A DNA stretch of 64,000 nucleotides from the NCBI GenBank assembly GCA_030998225.1, contig JAPYXD010000680.1, positions 17,372,501 through 17,436,500 of the forward strand, in the 5' to 3' direction. Origin of the DNA: Diplolepis rosae. Taxonomy: Eukaryota; Arthropoda; Insecta; Hymenoptera; Diplolepididae. The position numbers and the translations under genes were made by a program. Below, piece after piece: positions 45,938 to 57,933 of this stretch. Positions within the stretch are counted from its first letter, which is position 1. Each line of letters starts with the position of its first letter. The notes under the pieces are model-generated. The model was not told the DNA's origin, made no database searches, and saw only the letters and a program-made list of their open reading frames with translations.

Positions 45938-46804
45938 ACACAGGTCAACATTTTATCTACTCTGGAGCACCAGAAACGGATTGGATATACAAAGGTTTTT
46001 GAGGTCGCTGATTACGATGAGAGGGTCAGTTAACCTCCATCACGTAAGGTTCAAGGTCATTTGAAGGTCAAGTGTAGAAAAATGAGTCAGAAAAATCTGA
46101 AAAATTCTAACTTATGTGTTTGAGGTCACTGAGTTTGAATCCAAGGTCAGTTAGTCTTGATGACACCAAATTCAAGGTCATCTGAAGATCAAATATAGGA
46201 AAAACTGAAAAAATATCTTGATCATCCAAAAAAAACTTGGGCAGCTTCCACCTTTTTTGTAGGCAGTGTATTTCCAAAAATAAATTCAAATTTTCATAAG
46301 CATTCAAAAAAATATAATGAATTCTTCAATTTGCAACTCAACGTAAACGTTTTAGAGCTGAAGATTAATGTAGTTTATCTTAATCTTAACCTCGAAATAT
46401 TATCTTATTATATTGAAGAATTCATTATATTTTTTTGAATTCTTATGAAAGTCTGAATTTATTTTTGGAAATACACTGTCTACAAAAAAGGTAGAAGCTG
46501 CCCAAGTTGTTTTTGGTTTATCAAAATATTTTTTCAGTTTTTCCTATATTTGATCTTCAGATGACCTTGAATTTGGTGTCATCAAGACTAACTGATCTTG
46601 GATTCAAACTCAGTGACCTCAAACACATAAGTAAGAATTTTTCAGACATTTCTGACGCATTTTTCTACACTTGACCTTCAAATGACCTTGAACCTGACGT
46701 GATGGAGGTTAACTGACCCTCTCATCGTAATCAGCGACCTCAAAAACCTTTGTATATACAATCCGTTTCTGGTGTTCCAGAGTAGATAAAATGTTGACCT
46801 GTGT
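45938..46804. mobile_element. 867-bp near-perfect palindrome rich in AGGTCA half-sites
   Basis: Arms 45938-46330 and 46413-46804 are near-identical reverse complements with an 82-bp loop. The ends read ACACAGGTCAACATTTTATC. Each arm contains several AGGTCA or close words: TCAAGGTCATTTGAAGGTCA (46046), GAGGTCACTG (46120), CCAAGGTCAGTT (46141), TCAAGGTCATCTGAAGATCA (46171). It is probably a foldback transposon. A target duplication is not clear. The 66-codon frame in the left arm is not a gene. Confidence 0.85.
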
Positions 46805-46956
46805 AATCAGCAACACCCAGTTAAAAAATGTTACTTCTATAAACACGTACTTTTTATGTCAAAAGGGCGTAAAAAATACGTCATGAAGGTCGTACTTATT
46901 CACGTTAAGAAGTACTTACAAAAAGACGTCCGAAATTTGAATTTTTTTTCCATTCA

Positions 46957-47087
46957 AAAAATGTTTATTATTAAAGAATGATGCCAAATTGGTTCACAAT
47001 GGCAAAACGCGAACAATTTTTACATTCATGAAAACTTCTCGTTAAGACTTTAATACCGGCGTCTCTCACAGAATGATCTGAACTGTT
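46957..47087 (-). repeat. Dispersed repeat, partner inside the Penelope-type core at 29936-30065
   Basis: Inverted match including TTCTGTGAGAGACGCCGGTA, AGTTTTCATGAATGTAAAA and ATTGTGAACCAATTTGGCAT. It may mark a fragment of the same retroelement family. A 78-codon frame just right of it (47109-47345) has no recognised domain. Confidence 0.65.
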
Positions 47088-48175
47088 TTAAAAACCGACT
47101 CGGGACATGTGGCTTTGCTGACCGAAAATTTTTTTCCTATAAGCAATCCTGAGAGGTTCTTTTCCTCCTTGAAGAAGACTATTGTCCTGTACTTAGTTAA
47201 GAAATTCGAGACGTTTATCATGATTTTCACGAGTGGACGAAGGCGTTTATTTTTCAAGAAAACGATTTTGTATATAAGCTTCACGGACAATCCATTTTAC
47301 ACTGAATTTGCAAGCAAGGCGTTACATAGAGATAAAATATTATAATATCCATATATGTAATTTTACTCCATATTTAAAAAAATTGAAAGTTGTTTATTTT
47401 CACATACAGATTTATTCTGAGATGTTTTGGAAAAATGATAATAAATTTATCTTTAAAAATTAATAAAAATGCAATTTGAATATTCGTGATATTAATTATC
47501 ACATTTGAATTTATTATTAAATTTAACTAGTTCTGAAAATTCAGAACTGTTAGATATTCTAGCTTTATAGTGAAATAAAGAATATTTGGTTTGAATGAAT
47601 TGATCTTAACACTTTGATTAAATCGTCTCTATTTTACTCAAAAAACGCCACCAAATTTTTCGGCAAACCAATATTTTCATACCGAAAATGGATAGTAAAA
47701 TATGGGATAGTGATCTAATATAGATATTAAGCCGTATATTAAATATTAATATAACACAGGAAAAAATTATCGATATCAATAGGACATTAGGAAGTTTGGA
47801 TAATTTAGCAAAATTTGGATTTATTTAGCCAAAGACTTTCACTTATCTAACAAAATAGTTACGCATAGAGCATTTTTATTATTACCCAGGGTTATCTTAG
47901 GGATTAATTCAGAATATTATCATAATTGTCGATATCGTTATGATATCTTGAGTACGCCCAAGGATGTGTTGGGGACTAATTTCAGATATCCTAAAGGCTC
48001 CAACTGGATATAGTTTTGATGTGTAAGAAGATAATAAACATTAAAATCTAGATATTTTACCTCAGAATCATAGATTGCTACACGCATAAAAAGATTCGTA
48101 AAATAACAGAATATTCGGAACGTTTCATTCAGCTTTCAGTAAAATCTAGGAAATACAAAAAAATCCAAGTTTAGT
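47088..48175. other. AT-rich stretch, nothing recognised
   Basis: Part of the sequence to about 47345 may belong to the Penelope-like fragment at its left. No gene was recognised. Confidence 0.35.
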
Positions 48176-48184
48176 AGATTTTAT

Positions 48185-48526
48185 ATAGGGCTGAAGTTTC
48201 AAACGTATATTCTGTCGGAAATTTTTGTTTTCTTTTTCGATTTATCATGTCTAAACTTTAATAACAATAGGTGTAAGATCCGTCCTACATTTCTAAATGC
48301 AATATCATGCTCAAAAACGGGCAAAAACTGACCCGAAATTCGTTGATTTACCGTCTAACTTAAAATCAACGAATTTCGGGTCAGTTTTTGTGATTTTGAG
48401 CAAGATATTGCATTTATAAATGTAGGACGGATCTTACACCTATTATTATTAAAGTTTAGACATGATAAGTCGATAAAGAAAAAAAAACATTTTTGTCAGA
48501 ACATACGTCTGAAACTTCAGCCCTAT
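48185..48526. mobile_element. 342-bp palindromic element with 9-bp target duplication
   Basis: The ends are ATAGGGCTGAAGTTTC and its complement. Arms of about 160 bp (48185-48345 and 48365-48526) mirror almost fully, including ACTGACCCGAAATTCGTTGA, leaving a loop of about 15 bp. AGATTTTAT stands directly on both sides (48176-48184 and 48527-48535). A 9-bp duplication points to a Mutator-like transposase; if one T/A is counted in the element, the duplication is 7-8 bp and hAT is possible. Confidence 0.85.
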
Positions 48527-48667
48527 AGATTTTATTGGAAGACAGGTAAAACGTACAAAAAATCCGTGGATTTAATTGAACTTCTTGGAAAATCTACTAA
48601 AAAGTCATGCTGTAAAAATAAGTATCACACTTTCTGTGAATCTTACCAATTTTTTTTGCGTCTGCCC

Positions 48668-49742
48668 CACACTGAGAGAAATCGGCTTTGGTTCCTGTGC
48701 ACATAGCACATACATTTTTTGTACAGTAGTTTCCTTGACCAAAAAAGTTGAGAGAAGCTACTACTTGTATAGTTATCATGACAGTAATTTGGACTTTTTT
48801 GTGTATTCGGTTGTTGTGACCAAAGTTGATGATTAGAATCAGCTTTATGCGTACCCCAGCGGTTAGTACACATACATTTTCTTTACCATATATGTACTAA
48901 CAAGCTTCTTTAGTTACTACAACAGCAGCGTTCGCTGTTGCGCTAGACAAATCAAGTATAACTTTCATTTTTTACAACGAGGTAAGCCTGTCGTGACAAC
49001 TATTAAATCTTGCAATAGCCACACAATTTAACTTGCACTGCATTGGAAATAAGTTAGTACTTCCAAAAAGATATGCAGCCTAAGTTGAATTTTTATACGT
49101 AGAAAATGTAAATTCATAGAATTTTTTATAAAATTAGTATGAGAAAAGTTATCACAAATATCATTATACCGGATTATTTTTCTAGATCTTTTCGGTGAAA
49201 CTTTATTTTTTGTAATCAAATTGAATTCGTATTTTGATAACTAGGAGAACCATACCTATAATCTCAAAAATAATTTTGGCTGGGTATTTACTGTCCATAG
49301 ACAATTCATTGCAAATTAATCTTAGAAAGTGATCATAACCTAGTGATTCTCGTTTTTATGCAGAAAACTTAAAAAAATAAAGATGAATTTTCATAAAATA
49401 ATGTAGATTCTATAAATACTTGTAAAGCAATTTGATAAGAACTGTACTTGGTCATTTTAACTAAACTCTATGCGCGGCTTTACGATGGACTTTGGTTCCT
49501 ATAACCGCAGCTCGTACGGTATTTCAAGTAAATAAGAGCAGTTACCCCGAACACATTAATCAAGTTTCTGCCACTCGGCCTACCAGAATCGTGGTCTCAG
49601 TAACGTTTCTTGCAGTTGAAGTAAACACTTTTCCAAAGTATGACAACCACTACCATGATTGTCATGACAACTTTAACATTTTTTGTAAAGACGATTTTAA
49701 CAAAAAAACTTTGTTTTGTTAAACCCGAAATATCTCTCAGTG
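48668..49742. mobile_element. CACTGAGAGAAAT-type non-autonomous element, about 1.07 kb
   Basis: The left end CACACTGAGAGAAATCGG is mirrored by CCGAAATATCTCTCAGTG on the right. The inside has scattered GTAAC/GTTAC and GTGAC words but no transposase. The 76-codon frame at 49492-49722 and others inside are not convincing. Limits rest on the terminal match alone. Confidence 0.5.
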
Positions 49743-51174
49743 CATAGTTGAAATCTAATACATCTGGTTTTCAATACTAAACATTTTTTGATATTAATCA
49801 AGTACATGCTTTCTGTATTTTATGCATTGGTCAGGTGAATAAAGATAGTACAGGGTGCGACTCTTTTCAAGTCGGCCAAAAACGAAGCAAGTTCGTTCTG
49901 AAAGAGGAAAAAGCCATCAGCATTGATAAATAAAACGTTGGAACGACTCTCTGCTCGGTCACGTATACTTATTTCACATGCTAACACATGTCAAACATTA
50001 CACCTCCACAAAAATACACATACATAAAAGGTCTCATGCGCGCATATATAAATATATATGTGTACATAAAAATGTATGTGTGTAGCGTGAATGTACATAA
50101 AAAACTTTTACATAGAAAGCTATAAGCACTTGAGCATGCAGATAGGGTGCGTTTTGTGTATAGAATGTGAACACGTATAAAATACTTGCGTAACACACAG
50201 TTGTCTGCCATGTTCAAACGCATCCACTCGAGTCAAACAAAGGTAGTCGGCAACCCCTTGTTGTTCCCCTTTCCAAGGGTAAGTCCACCCCATACGACCT
50301 CTTGCTCAACTCTTACGTAATACAACGACTTACGGGTGTACTGGGTGGATCGGTGTCTCAACCTTTGTCGACCAGAATAAGTACCATGCAGACACCAGTA
50401 CTCTACTAAATTGACAACGTCAGGGCAATGTCGTCAAGAAAGAGTTGGGATAACTTGGGTGATTTTTATTAATTATAGTATTTTCGTTTTTCAATGTAGA
50501 AGTAGCAGATAAAGAGTTTTAATAACTTCAATCAGGGACTGACTTATTGATTCTCTATCATTCAATAGTAATTAATTTTTAGTTGGATATACCTAATTGT
50601 AAAGCGAGAAGTTAGTCACCGATTGAAATCATTAAGAACTTTACCTGATCAGATTTAGGGGGTAGACCATTAGAAAACGAAAGCACTTTCGAGATATTTT
50701 CATATTCTATCAAGGTAACAAAAGTTTGCTTGAAAAAACCTATTTAGTTTTGAGAAAGGGGATGGAAAATATAAATTTTTTGGTGAGGTCGTATGTCTAC
50801 GTTAGCTTTGAATCTTAATTGTAAAGTGCATTTGAAATTTCACAAAAACATCGTAAACGATGTCAAGGTAGTGAATGAAAGAATCGAATGGAAAAATACT
50901 TGCTTTAATAATGTATCCATATAAAAAAGGACGTATTGAAAAAAATTGAGAAGAATCCACTAAAAACCTCCGTAAATCTTGTTTTGTGAAAGATACGAAT
51001 TAGACGAGGTTCGTGAAATTCGATGCAATCTGACCAGGCTAATTAAATCTCCTTACTTTCTATTCGTACGGATAAATGCATAACCTTAAGATTGTATGGT
51101 TTCTTAAAATGTACGGTTATTTTAATTCATTTCCGATAAGTCCAAATCTGCGTTTCAATTCTTATTGATTATGA
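49743..51174. other. Intergenic stretch, nothing recognised
   Basis: The part at 50015-50110 is a run of ATACATA/TATGTGTA words. Sequence at 50210-50460 is of mixed composition and unidentified. Confidence 0.4.
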
Positions 51175-53023
51175 ACAGAGAAAAATAGCATCTGGTCATA
51201 ACTATTAGGAATAATGTAATTGAAAAAAATCTGCCCGTTCGCAGGCACATTCTCATCGCGCGCTTTGTGCGCAGCTCGCTTCGCTCGCAAGTTTGAGCGC
51301 ACCTAGGGCGCGCGATTTGATCGTCGCGCTTCGGGCTCCGTTCTTTCTGGACCTCGCGCTCGGTCTTGTGCTCTTCGCATACATTTAAATTTATTTATTA
51401 TAATTTGATACTGAAGCTCAAACCAATTTTATAATAATATTACAGATGATGTGAATTACACATTTTCTCAAAGTCACTCAATTTCTTTTTGAATTTAAGT
51501 GAAACAGGAGATTCAATTTACTTAAGGCTCTATCAGCCTTAAGTATACATTTCAGTAACTTTTTAATAAATTACATGGTTAAAATAATTTATTTTCTTCC
51601 AAATCTCTCAAAAAGAAAAAAAAATCGTAGACTTTATTTAAAGAAACGATTTTGCAGAACAACGCTTATTATTTCGTATCTCACATATTTTGGTGAAAAA
51701 ACTCGAATTTTTTTAATATCAAAAATCAAAACATAAAATATACATCCCGTCCCGAAATGTCTTCATGAGAATTTGTAGACCTCATTTAGGCAAACAATTT
51801 TCCATCCAAACGTTTTTTTTGTATCTCACATATTTTGTCTAAAAAATGTTACAATTCAAATTTGTAGGACTTTATGTATTCAATAATATTGTATCATAAC
51901 GTTTTTTCGTATCACGTATAATTTAACTAGAAAATGGAATTTTTATATCGACTTTTTTCGAATTTGAATATGCTGTAACATTTCTAATTTTGATTTAATC
52001 AAAAAATGTTATGAGGATAATTTGTAGATATTTACGAGCACTATCAAAAACCAGTATTGGAATTTTTGATTTTTTCAAAAAGTTATTTTCAAAAACACAA
52101 AAGTAGTGCTCAATCCCTCAATTTTGATTGGATGTGACTGATTAAGGAACTTGTTTTTACTTTTCGGCTCCGATAAAGTGTGCCAAAGCTCAATTCAATC
52201 TGATAATTCTATCGAGAGTTATGCCGCACACGACCTACTACAGACAGAGAGACAGACAGACAGACACTTTCGTAAAAACCCTTTTTTCTGACTCAGGGGG
52301 TCTCAAAACGTAAAGATTTGATGAAAATTTCGAAAGTCATTTTTCACATAAAACCAATACCTTCTCATCCATGATGAGAATGTAAAAAAGTGACTGTGAC
52401 GAGGGAGACTTGTTGTTGCTACATGATTTGTAACCATGGTAGCCATATTCTGAATACCTGGTCGTTGTGACTAGTTAACATCGCTGAAATTGTCCATAAA
52501 TATATCAAACCTCGTAATGAGAACTTAAAACGTTGAGTTCTCATGGCTAGAATAACGTAGTCGCTATAACCAGTGCAGCAAACTTCACACTCGTTGAATC
52601 CGTTGTGTATTGTTTTGAGTAATGCATATTATTTTTCATAGCAACTGATAGCAACCCTTTTGAGAATTTCATTTGATGTAACTGCAGAGCGGGTCGAAAC
52701 TCTGATTTTTAATCCTACTTTTAAAGTTTCAACCCACTCTACAGATACTGAAAATCAGATTTTTAAAAGACGTGCTATAAAAAATACAATGTTCCACATA
52801 GTGATTTTATGCATTTGATTTTACATAACTTTATAGTTGATATTTACATATAGTGAATATGACAACATTACATAGTCGCTGTGACTACATTACGCAGTCA
52901 CGGCAACCACTTTTGGTACCTACACTGACGGGTCAACCATTGCTTGAATTTAACCACAAAAAGTAGTTAAGGACATTTTCAACTACATATATCACGTCAC
53001 TATGCCCAGGATATTTCCTCAGT
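51175..53023 (+). mobile_element. CACAGAGAAAAATAG-type element split by copy E
   Basis: Left piece 51175-51222 starts with the CACAGAGAAAAATAGCATCT-like end and stops at GGAATAATGTAATTG. The right piece 52390-53023 continues with TGACTAGTTAACATCG, AATAACGTAGTCGCTATAAC, and ends TTTCCTCAGTGTAA, whose complement CACTGAGGAAA mirrors the start. The hairpin-rich repeat copy E lies between. Internal sequence matches 15892-16215 and, inverted, 44191-44763. Confidence 0.65.
51223..52389 (+). repeat. Hairpin-rich dispersed repeat, copy E (internal deletions)
   Basis: It starts at the A-run and CTGCCCGTTCGCAGGCA hairpin (one compensated change keeps the stem) and ends at CTCATCCATGATGAGAATGT plus A-run. 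The second ACATTCTCATC/CGCGCTTCGCGC block and about 200 bp of the AT-rich tandem blocks are missing compared with copy C. Confidence 0.85.
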
Positions 53024-53024
53024 G

Positions 53025-53116
53025 TAATACAATCCGAATTTTTCCTTTTTCGCATTGGAAGGCACTACAACAGCACGAAAGTTGCAAACTTTGGAGTGTA
53101 GTGATGGATCCACACG
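53025..53116 (-). pseudogene. mariner fragment, 3' side of the composite insertion
   Basis: On the - strand it begins TGGATCCATCACTACACTCC, encoding WIHHYTP, the stretch immediately following the first catalytic Asp of mariner transposase. The upstream half of the same gene (ending YVTIDET) lies on the other side of the 53117-56058 insertion, so one mariner copy was split here. The remainder decays after WIHHYTPKF. Confidence 0.65.
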
Positions 53117-53884
53117 GAAAAAATTATTCGCGTAAAAAGGCATAGCTGGGTTTCCATATTGAAAGTGCCCCCAAACCAAATGAAGCTTTGCATTAACCAT
53201 ATCAAAATACTTGACAAGAAATGAGTTTTCAGAAATTTGCAGGTCCGCAGCCGCCATATTTAATGAGGAATGATAGATATTGCAATTTTTGTTTTTTGAC
53301 TTTTACAGCCAAACTATTTATTCTAAAATTCTGAAAAAATTCAAAATGCTACTTGTTATTACTATACATCATTATAAATTTTTTGCAAATTTTCAGATGC
53401 GAAATTCCCAGTTAAAAAATTGCAAAATTTTTTGCATGCGATATTTTCGCATTAAAATTCACGGTGCGATTCTGATTTTTTCTCCAAATTTTAGTCATTA
53501 ACAAAGGACTTTAACGTAATTTTTTCAAATTTTTGCGGGTGTTGGACGGGAGTTAAAAAAATTAAAAACATAAAATCAGCCTTTTGCCTTCAAATTTCCA
53601 ATCTACAATAATTCAAGGCACATAAAATGGTAAACGTTCTATTCGTATACACATTTTATTCTTAATTAGGTTCGCAAAAAATTTTTGCGAAAATTTTTGC
53701 AATGATCATTTCGAGTTACGTATCGTACTTTCTGATAACAAAATTTCTCGCTTACTATTTCTGCATCAACTAAAATATTTTTTTACTGTTTATAAATTAA
53801 ATAATTAAGTCATATTTTTGTTATAGTCTACTAATAGATTGTAAAAGAAGTTGATGAGATCGAAGATATTTGCAAGTCAATATA

Positions 53885-55301
53885 TTTTTACATTGTCATC
53901 ATGGATGACAATATGTGAAAAATGACTTTCGAAATTTTCATCAAATCTTTACGTTTTGAGACCCCCTGAGTCAGAAAAAATGGTTTTTACGAAAGTGTCT
54001 GTCTGTCTGACTGTCTGTAGTAGGTCGTGTGCGGCATAACTCTCGATAGAATTATCAGATTGAATTGAGCTTTGGTACACTTTATCGGAGCCGAAAAAGT
54101 AAGAACAAGTTCGTTAACCAGCCACATCCAATCAAAATTGAGGGATGGAGCACTACTTTTGTGTTTTTGAAAATAATTTTTTGAAAAAATCAAAAATTCC
54201 ATTCCTGGTTTTTGATAGTGCTCATAAATTTCTACAAATTATCCTCATAACATTTTTTGATTAAATCAAAATTAGAAATGTTACAGCGTATTCAAATTCG
54301 AAAAAAGTCAATATCAAAATTCCATTTTCCAGTTAAATTATACGAGATACGAAAAAACGTTATGATACAATATTATTGAATACATAAAGACCTACAAATT
54401 TGAATCATAACATTTTTTCATAAGATGCATATTTTTCTTTTTAATTAAAAAAAAAAACTATTGAAAATCCAAAATTCAATTTTTTAACAATAATATTGGA
54501 AATACCAAAAAAACGTAAGAATACAAAGTTGTTCGTTTTAAAAAGATCTACAAATTTTGTCTGGCGCAGTTTCTGAAAAAACATATATTTTTCGTTTCAA
54601 TTCCAAAAAATACGATAAAAATGAAAAAATTCCATTTTTTAGACAAAATATGTGAAATACAAAAAAACGTTTAAATGGAAAATTGTTTGCCTAAATGAGG
54701 TCTACAAATTCTGATAATGAAATTTCGGGACAGGATGTATATTTTATGTTTTGATTTTTAATATTGAAAAAATTCGATTTTTTTCACCAAAATATGTGAG
54801 ATACGAAATAAGCGTTGTTCTGCAAAATCGTTTCCTCAAATAAAGTCTACGATTGCTTTTCCTTTTTAGATATGTGGAAAAAAGTAAATTCTTTTAATCA
54901 TGTAATTTATTAAAAAGTTATACTGAAATGTATACAGAAAATCGAGCGCGAAGCGCGAGTGTCATGATGAGAATGTGTTCCTTAAGGCCGATAGAGCCTT
55001 AAGTAAATTGAATTTCCTATTTCACTTAAATTCAAAAAGAAATTCAGTGACTTTGAGAAAATGTGTAATTCACACCATCTGTAATATTATTATAAAATTG
55101 GTTTGAGCTTCAGTATCAAAATATAAGAAATAAACTTAAATGTATGCGAAGAGCACAAGACCGAGCGCGAAGCGCGACGTTAAAAAATTCCGGCGCGCGA
55201 AGCGCGACGATCGAATCGCGCGCCCTAGGCGCGCTCAAACTTGCGAGCTACGCGCGAAGCGCGCGACGAGAATGTGCCCGCGAAGCGGGCAGATTTTTTA
55301 A
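53885..55301 (-). repeat. Hairpin-rich dispersed repeat, copy F (full length)
   Basis: Full-length on the - strand, from the A-run and TGCCCGCTTCGCGGGCA hairpin at 55301 to the TCATCATGGATGA hairpin and T-run at 53885. It keeps all blocks described for copy C and carries an extra CGCGCGAAGCGCGACG unit near 55190. It lies inside the long-TIR composite element. Confidence 0.88.
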
Positions 55302-55831
55302 CTATCGTTTGCTCATTCTTTAATTATACAATATGTAAGTGTAATATAATTTTATGTGATTAATACTTAATAAATGATAAAGAGCCAAAGAGATCTTTAA
55401 AATAAAAAAAAAAACCCGTCCAACACCCGCAAAAATTTGAAAAAATTACGTTAAAGTCCTTTGTTAATGACTAAAATTTGGAGAAAAAATCAGAATCGCA
55501 CCGTGAATTTTAATGCGAAAATATCGCATGCAAAAAATTTTGCAATTTTTTAACTGGGAATTTCACATCTGAAAATTTTCAAAAAATTTATAATGATGTA
55601 TAGTAATAACAAGTAGCATTTTGAATTTTTTCAGAATTTTAGAATAAATAGTTTGGCTGTAAAAGTCAAAAAACAAAAATTGCAATATCTATCATTCGTC
55701 ATCAAATATGGCGACTGCGGACCTGCAAAGTTCTGAAAACTCATTTCTTGTCAAGTATTTTGATATGGTTAATGCAAAGCTTCATTTGGTTTGGGGGCAC
55801 TTTCAACATGGAAAGCCGGCTATGCCCTTTA

Positions 55832-56034
55832 AGTTACTTTCGAAGACTCTTGGACATAAAGTTTTATAAGACGCAGTCGCAGAAAATTTCAATAACTTTT
55901 TATGATATAACAGAAGAAGTTTATTAAATGATAGAAAAAGTTGAACACTATTTAATAAAAAGTCATTAAAATTTTCTGCGACTGCGTCTTATAAAACTCT
56001 ATGTCCAAGAGTCTTCAAAAGTAACTTAAATTTT
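55832..56034. mobile_element. Palindromic MITE in the right arm of the composite
   Basis: AAGTTACTTTCGAAGACTCT and TATAAGACGCAGTCGCAGAA on the left are mirrored at 55965-56034, with a loop of about 60 bp. The left arm of the composite has no such sequence at the corresponding place, so it inserted after the arms formed. TTTA/TTAAA bases at both sides may be the target duplication. Confidence 0.75.
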
Positions 56035-56058
56035 AAGCGAATAATTTTTTCCGCGCAT

Positions 56059-56770
56059 GTTTCATCTATTGTCACATACCGCATGGAAACATCCTTTTTA
56101 TTGCGCTGAAAAAACTCCAAACAGCGCTCAAAGGCTGTGGACTAAGCCAAACCTCAATATCTGGTTGGGGGGAAAGAGATTTCACTCGAATGAGGAGGCC
56201 ATCGCCGGTGTGAATGAGTATTTGAAAGCCCTCAAAACTTCCTACTTTCACTAATGGGATTAGAGAATTGGAACACCGTTGGACCAAGTGTGCGGAACTC
56301 GAAGAAGACTATGTTAATAAATAAAAGTGAATTTTTCCAAAAGAAAAGTTTTTAGTTGCTTTTCTTCCTTAGTTATCGAACGACCTTCGTACTTGCCCAT
56401 GATTGTCCTTCCCTCTTCCAAGTAGTCGATGAAGAAGACGTGTGACTCCCAGAAAACAGAGCTCGGAAGTTGTCACGCGATTCTGCTTTTGTTACACTAC
56501 AAGCAACGGGGCACCCGTCTCGTCGATATCTTTCTCACGCCCAATTTTTTGTAAAGGATATTTTGCAGGCGTTCGATTAAGATGTTCCCAATTTCAGCAA
56601 TCTCTCTGCTCTTCACTTAGTGGTCTGCTAACACGACGTTATGGATTTTGATGACCGTATCCATCGTTGTCATTTCAATTCGACGGCCTAGATGCTCTTC
56701 GTCAAAAACAGATTTTCAGCTACGCTTCATCACAACCTGATGGTTGTCATCAAAGGGTCATGATCCATAT
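56059..56770 (-). pseudogene. Rearranged mariner transposase fragments
   Basis: 56059-56140 on the - strand encodes ERCLEFFQRNKKDVSMRYVT and IDET, the part just before the composite insertion. 56165-56330 lies in the opposite (+) orientation and encodes GKRFHSNEEAIAGVNEYL and, after a frameshift, a mariner C-terminus near EDYVNK. 56360-56480 (- strand) encodes SSVFWESHVFFIDYLEEGRT, and 56490-56760 (- strand) encodes the N-terminal domain (GRRIEMTTMDTVIKIHN, REIAEIGNI, LGVRKISTRRVPRCL). The order and orientation differ from any intact element, implying inversions and deletions, or several mariner copies landing together. Confidence 0.65.
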
Positions 56771-57002
56771 ATACAGCATACAACTTTTTTTTATTTCTTC
56801 ACACGCTTTTCCATCCAGAAAGAAGAAACCGAATCACTGATCAGTATTGCTATTTTTCCATGGTTTCACAAAAACAGAAACTTTCCCACCTTCAGGAGCT
56901 GTTAAAATAAAATCATTCAATAAATGTGTCCGAAATTGTTATAGGCGGCGTTCGATAGATAGCGCTAAGCAATGGTATACAGATTTTAATTAAGTGGCGC
57001 CA

Positions 57003-57933
57003 TCAGTCGTAAGCCACTGGAGCGCGAGGGGCCAAAAGCGCTCCGTATGTGCTTATCTCTTCAGTATTTGTACACTCAATGTAAATGTCATTAAACATAG
57101 AAAATAGTTCTTTTTCTTTTCTTTGTGTCTACTTGCTCATAACAGTGGAAGCTTTACATTTGTTTTACAGTTTGCGCATTTGAAAAACGTGCTTCCGATC
57201 TTTTTTTGTGTTGCTCGTATTCAGCAATCAAGCAAAACTTGAAGGACATTTTTTTAAAGAAATTTGTTGCCCACTCATATAATTTTTTTGTGGTGGTTAT
57301 TCCAGTTGCGGTCCTTCCCTGTAAACTTGCACAATATGCATTCTTTCCCATGCACCCCCCGATTCCATCACACGCTCCCTTTCTATAAGACGTTGCAAAA
57401 AAATGCAAGTCAGCTTCAAATCCGAAATGTCTTCCATGATCCAACAAATTCGCTAAATTAAATCTGTTCTTATACTGAGAATCCACTTCGTCAGAGAAAT
57501 AAAGTAATTTTTTAATGTTTTCCGAGCCGAATTTGTTTTCATCATATCATATCGAGCAAGTTTACAGGGAAGGAACGCAACTGGAATAAGCACCACAAAA
57601 AATTATAAGCGTTGTAACAAATTTCTTTAGAAAAATGTCCATCGAGTTTTTCTTGATTGCTGAATACGAGCAACACAAGGAAAAATTGGAAGCACGTTTT
57701 TCGAATGCGAAAACTGTAAAACAAACACGAAGTTTCCATTGTAATGAGCGAGTAGACACAAAGAAAATTGAGTGTAAAATTTACTCTGACGAAAGAAATT
57801 CCATTGTACAACGAATCATACCATGAATGAAAACGCGTACATTTACACTGACTGTTTAAATACTGAAGAGGTAAGAAGAGATAAGCACGTACGGAACGCT
57901 CTTGGCCCCTCGCGCTCCAGTGGCTTACCCGCG
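57003..57933. mobile_element. Foldback element, about 930 bp, arms about 340-390 bp
   Basis: The ends GTAAGCCACTGGAGCGCGAG and mirrored CTCGCGCTCCAGTGGCTTAC bound two arms (57003-57340 and 57545-57933). The arms share CTTATCTCTTCAGTATTT, GTGTCTACTTGCTCAT and TTCAGCAATCAAG in mirror image. Both arms keep an open frame with LIAEYEQHK and EARFSNA followed by TVKQ (left arm - strand, right arm + strand). The loop (57341-57544) is unrelated to the arms. The frame may be a captured exon, but both copies read outward from the loop and have no start that is shared. Confidence 0.75.

Larger units (their letters stand above)
53117..56058. mobile_element. Composite long-TIR element inserted into a mariner
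   Basis: The ends are CACGGAAAAAATTATTCGCG (left) and the mirrored GCGAATAATTTTTTCCGCG (right). The arms, 53117-53575 and 55407-56058, are reverse complements over about 450 bp (excluding the nested MITE in the right arm). Each arm also carries a short frame starting MA(A/T)ADLQ and containing SENSFLVKYFDMVNAKLHLV. The interior holds copy F of the hairpin-rich repeat plus about 400 bp of AT-rich DNA. The mariner sequence resumes correctly on both sides, with CA possibly duplicated. Without nested insertions the element would be about 1.3 kb. No transposase is present, so it depends on one in trans. Confidence 0.75.
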
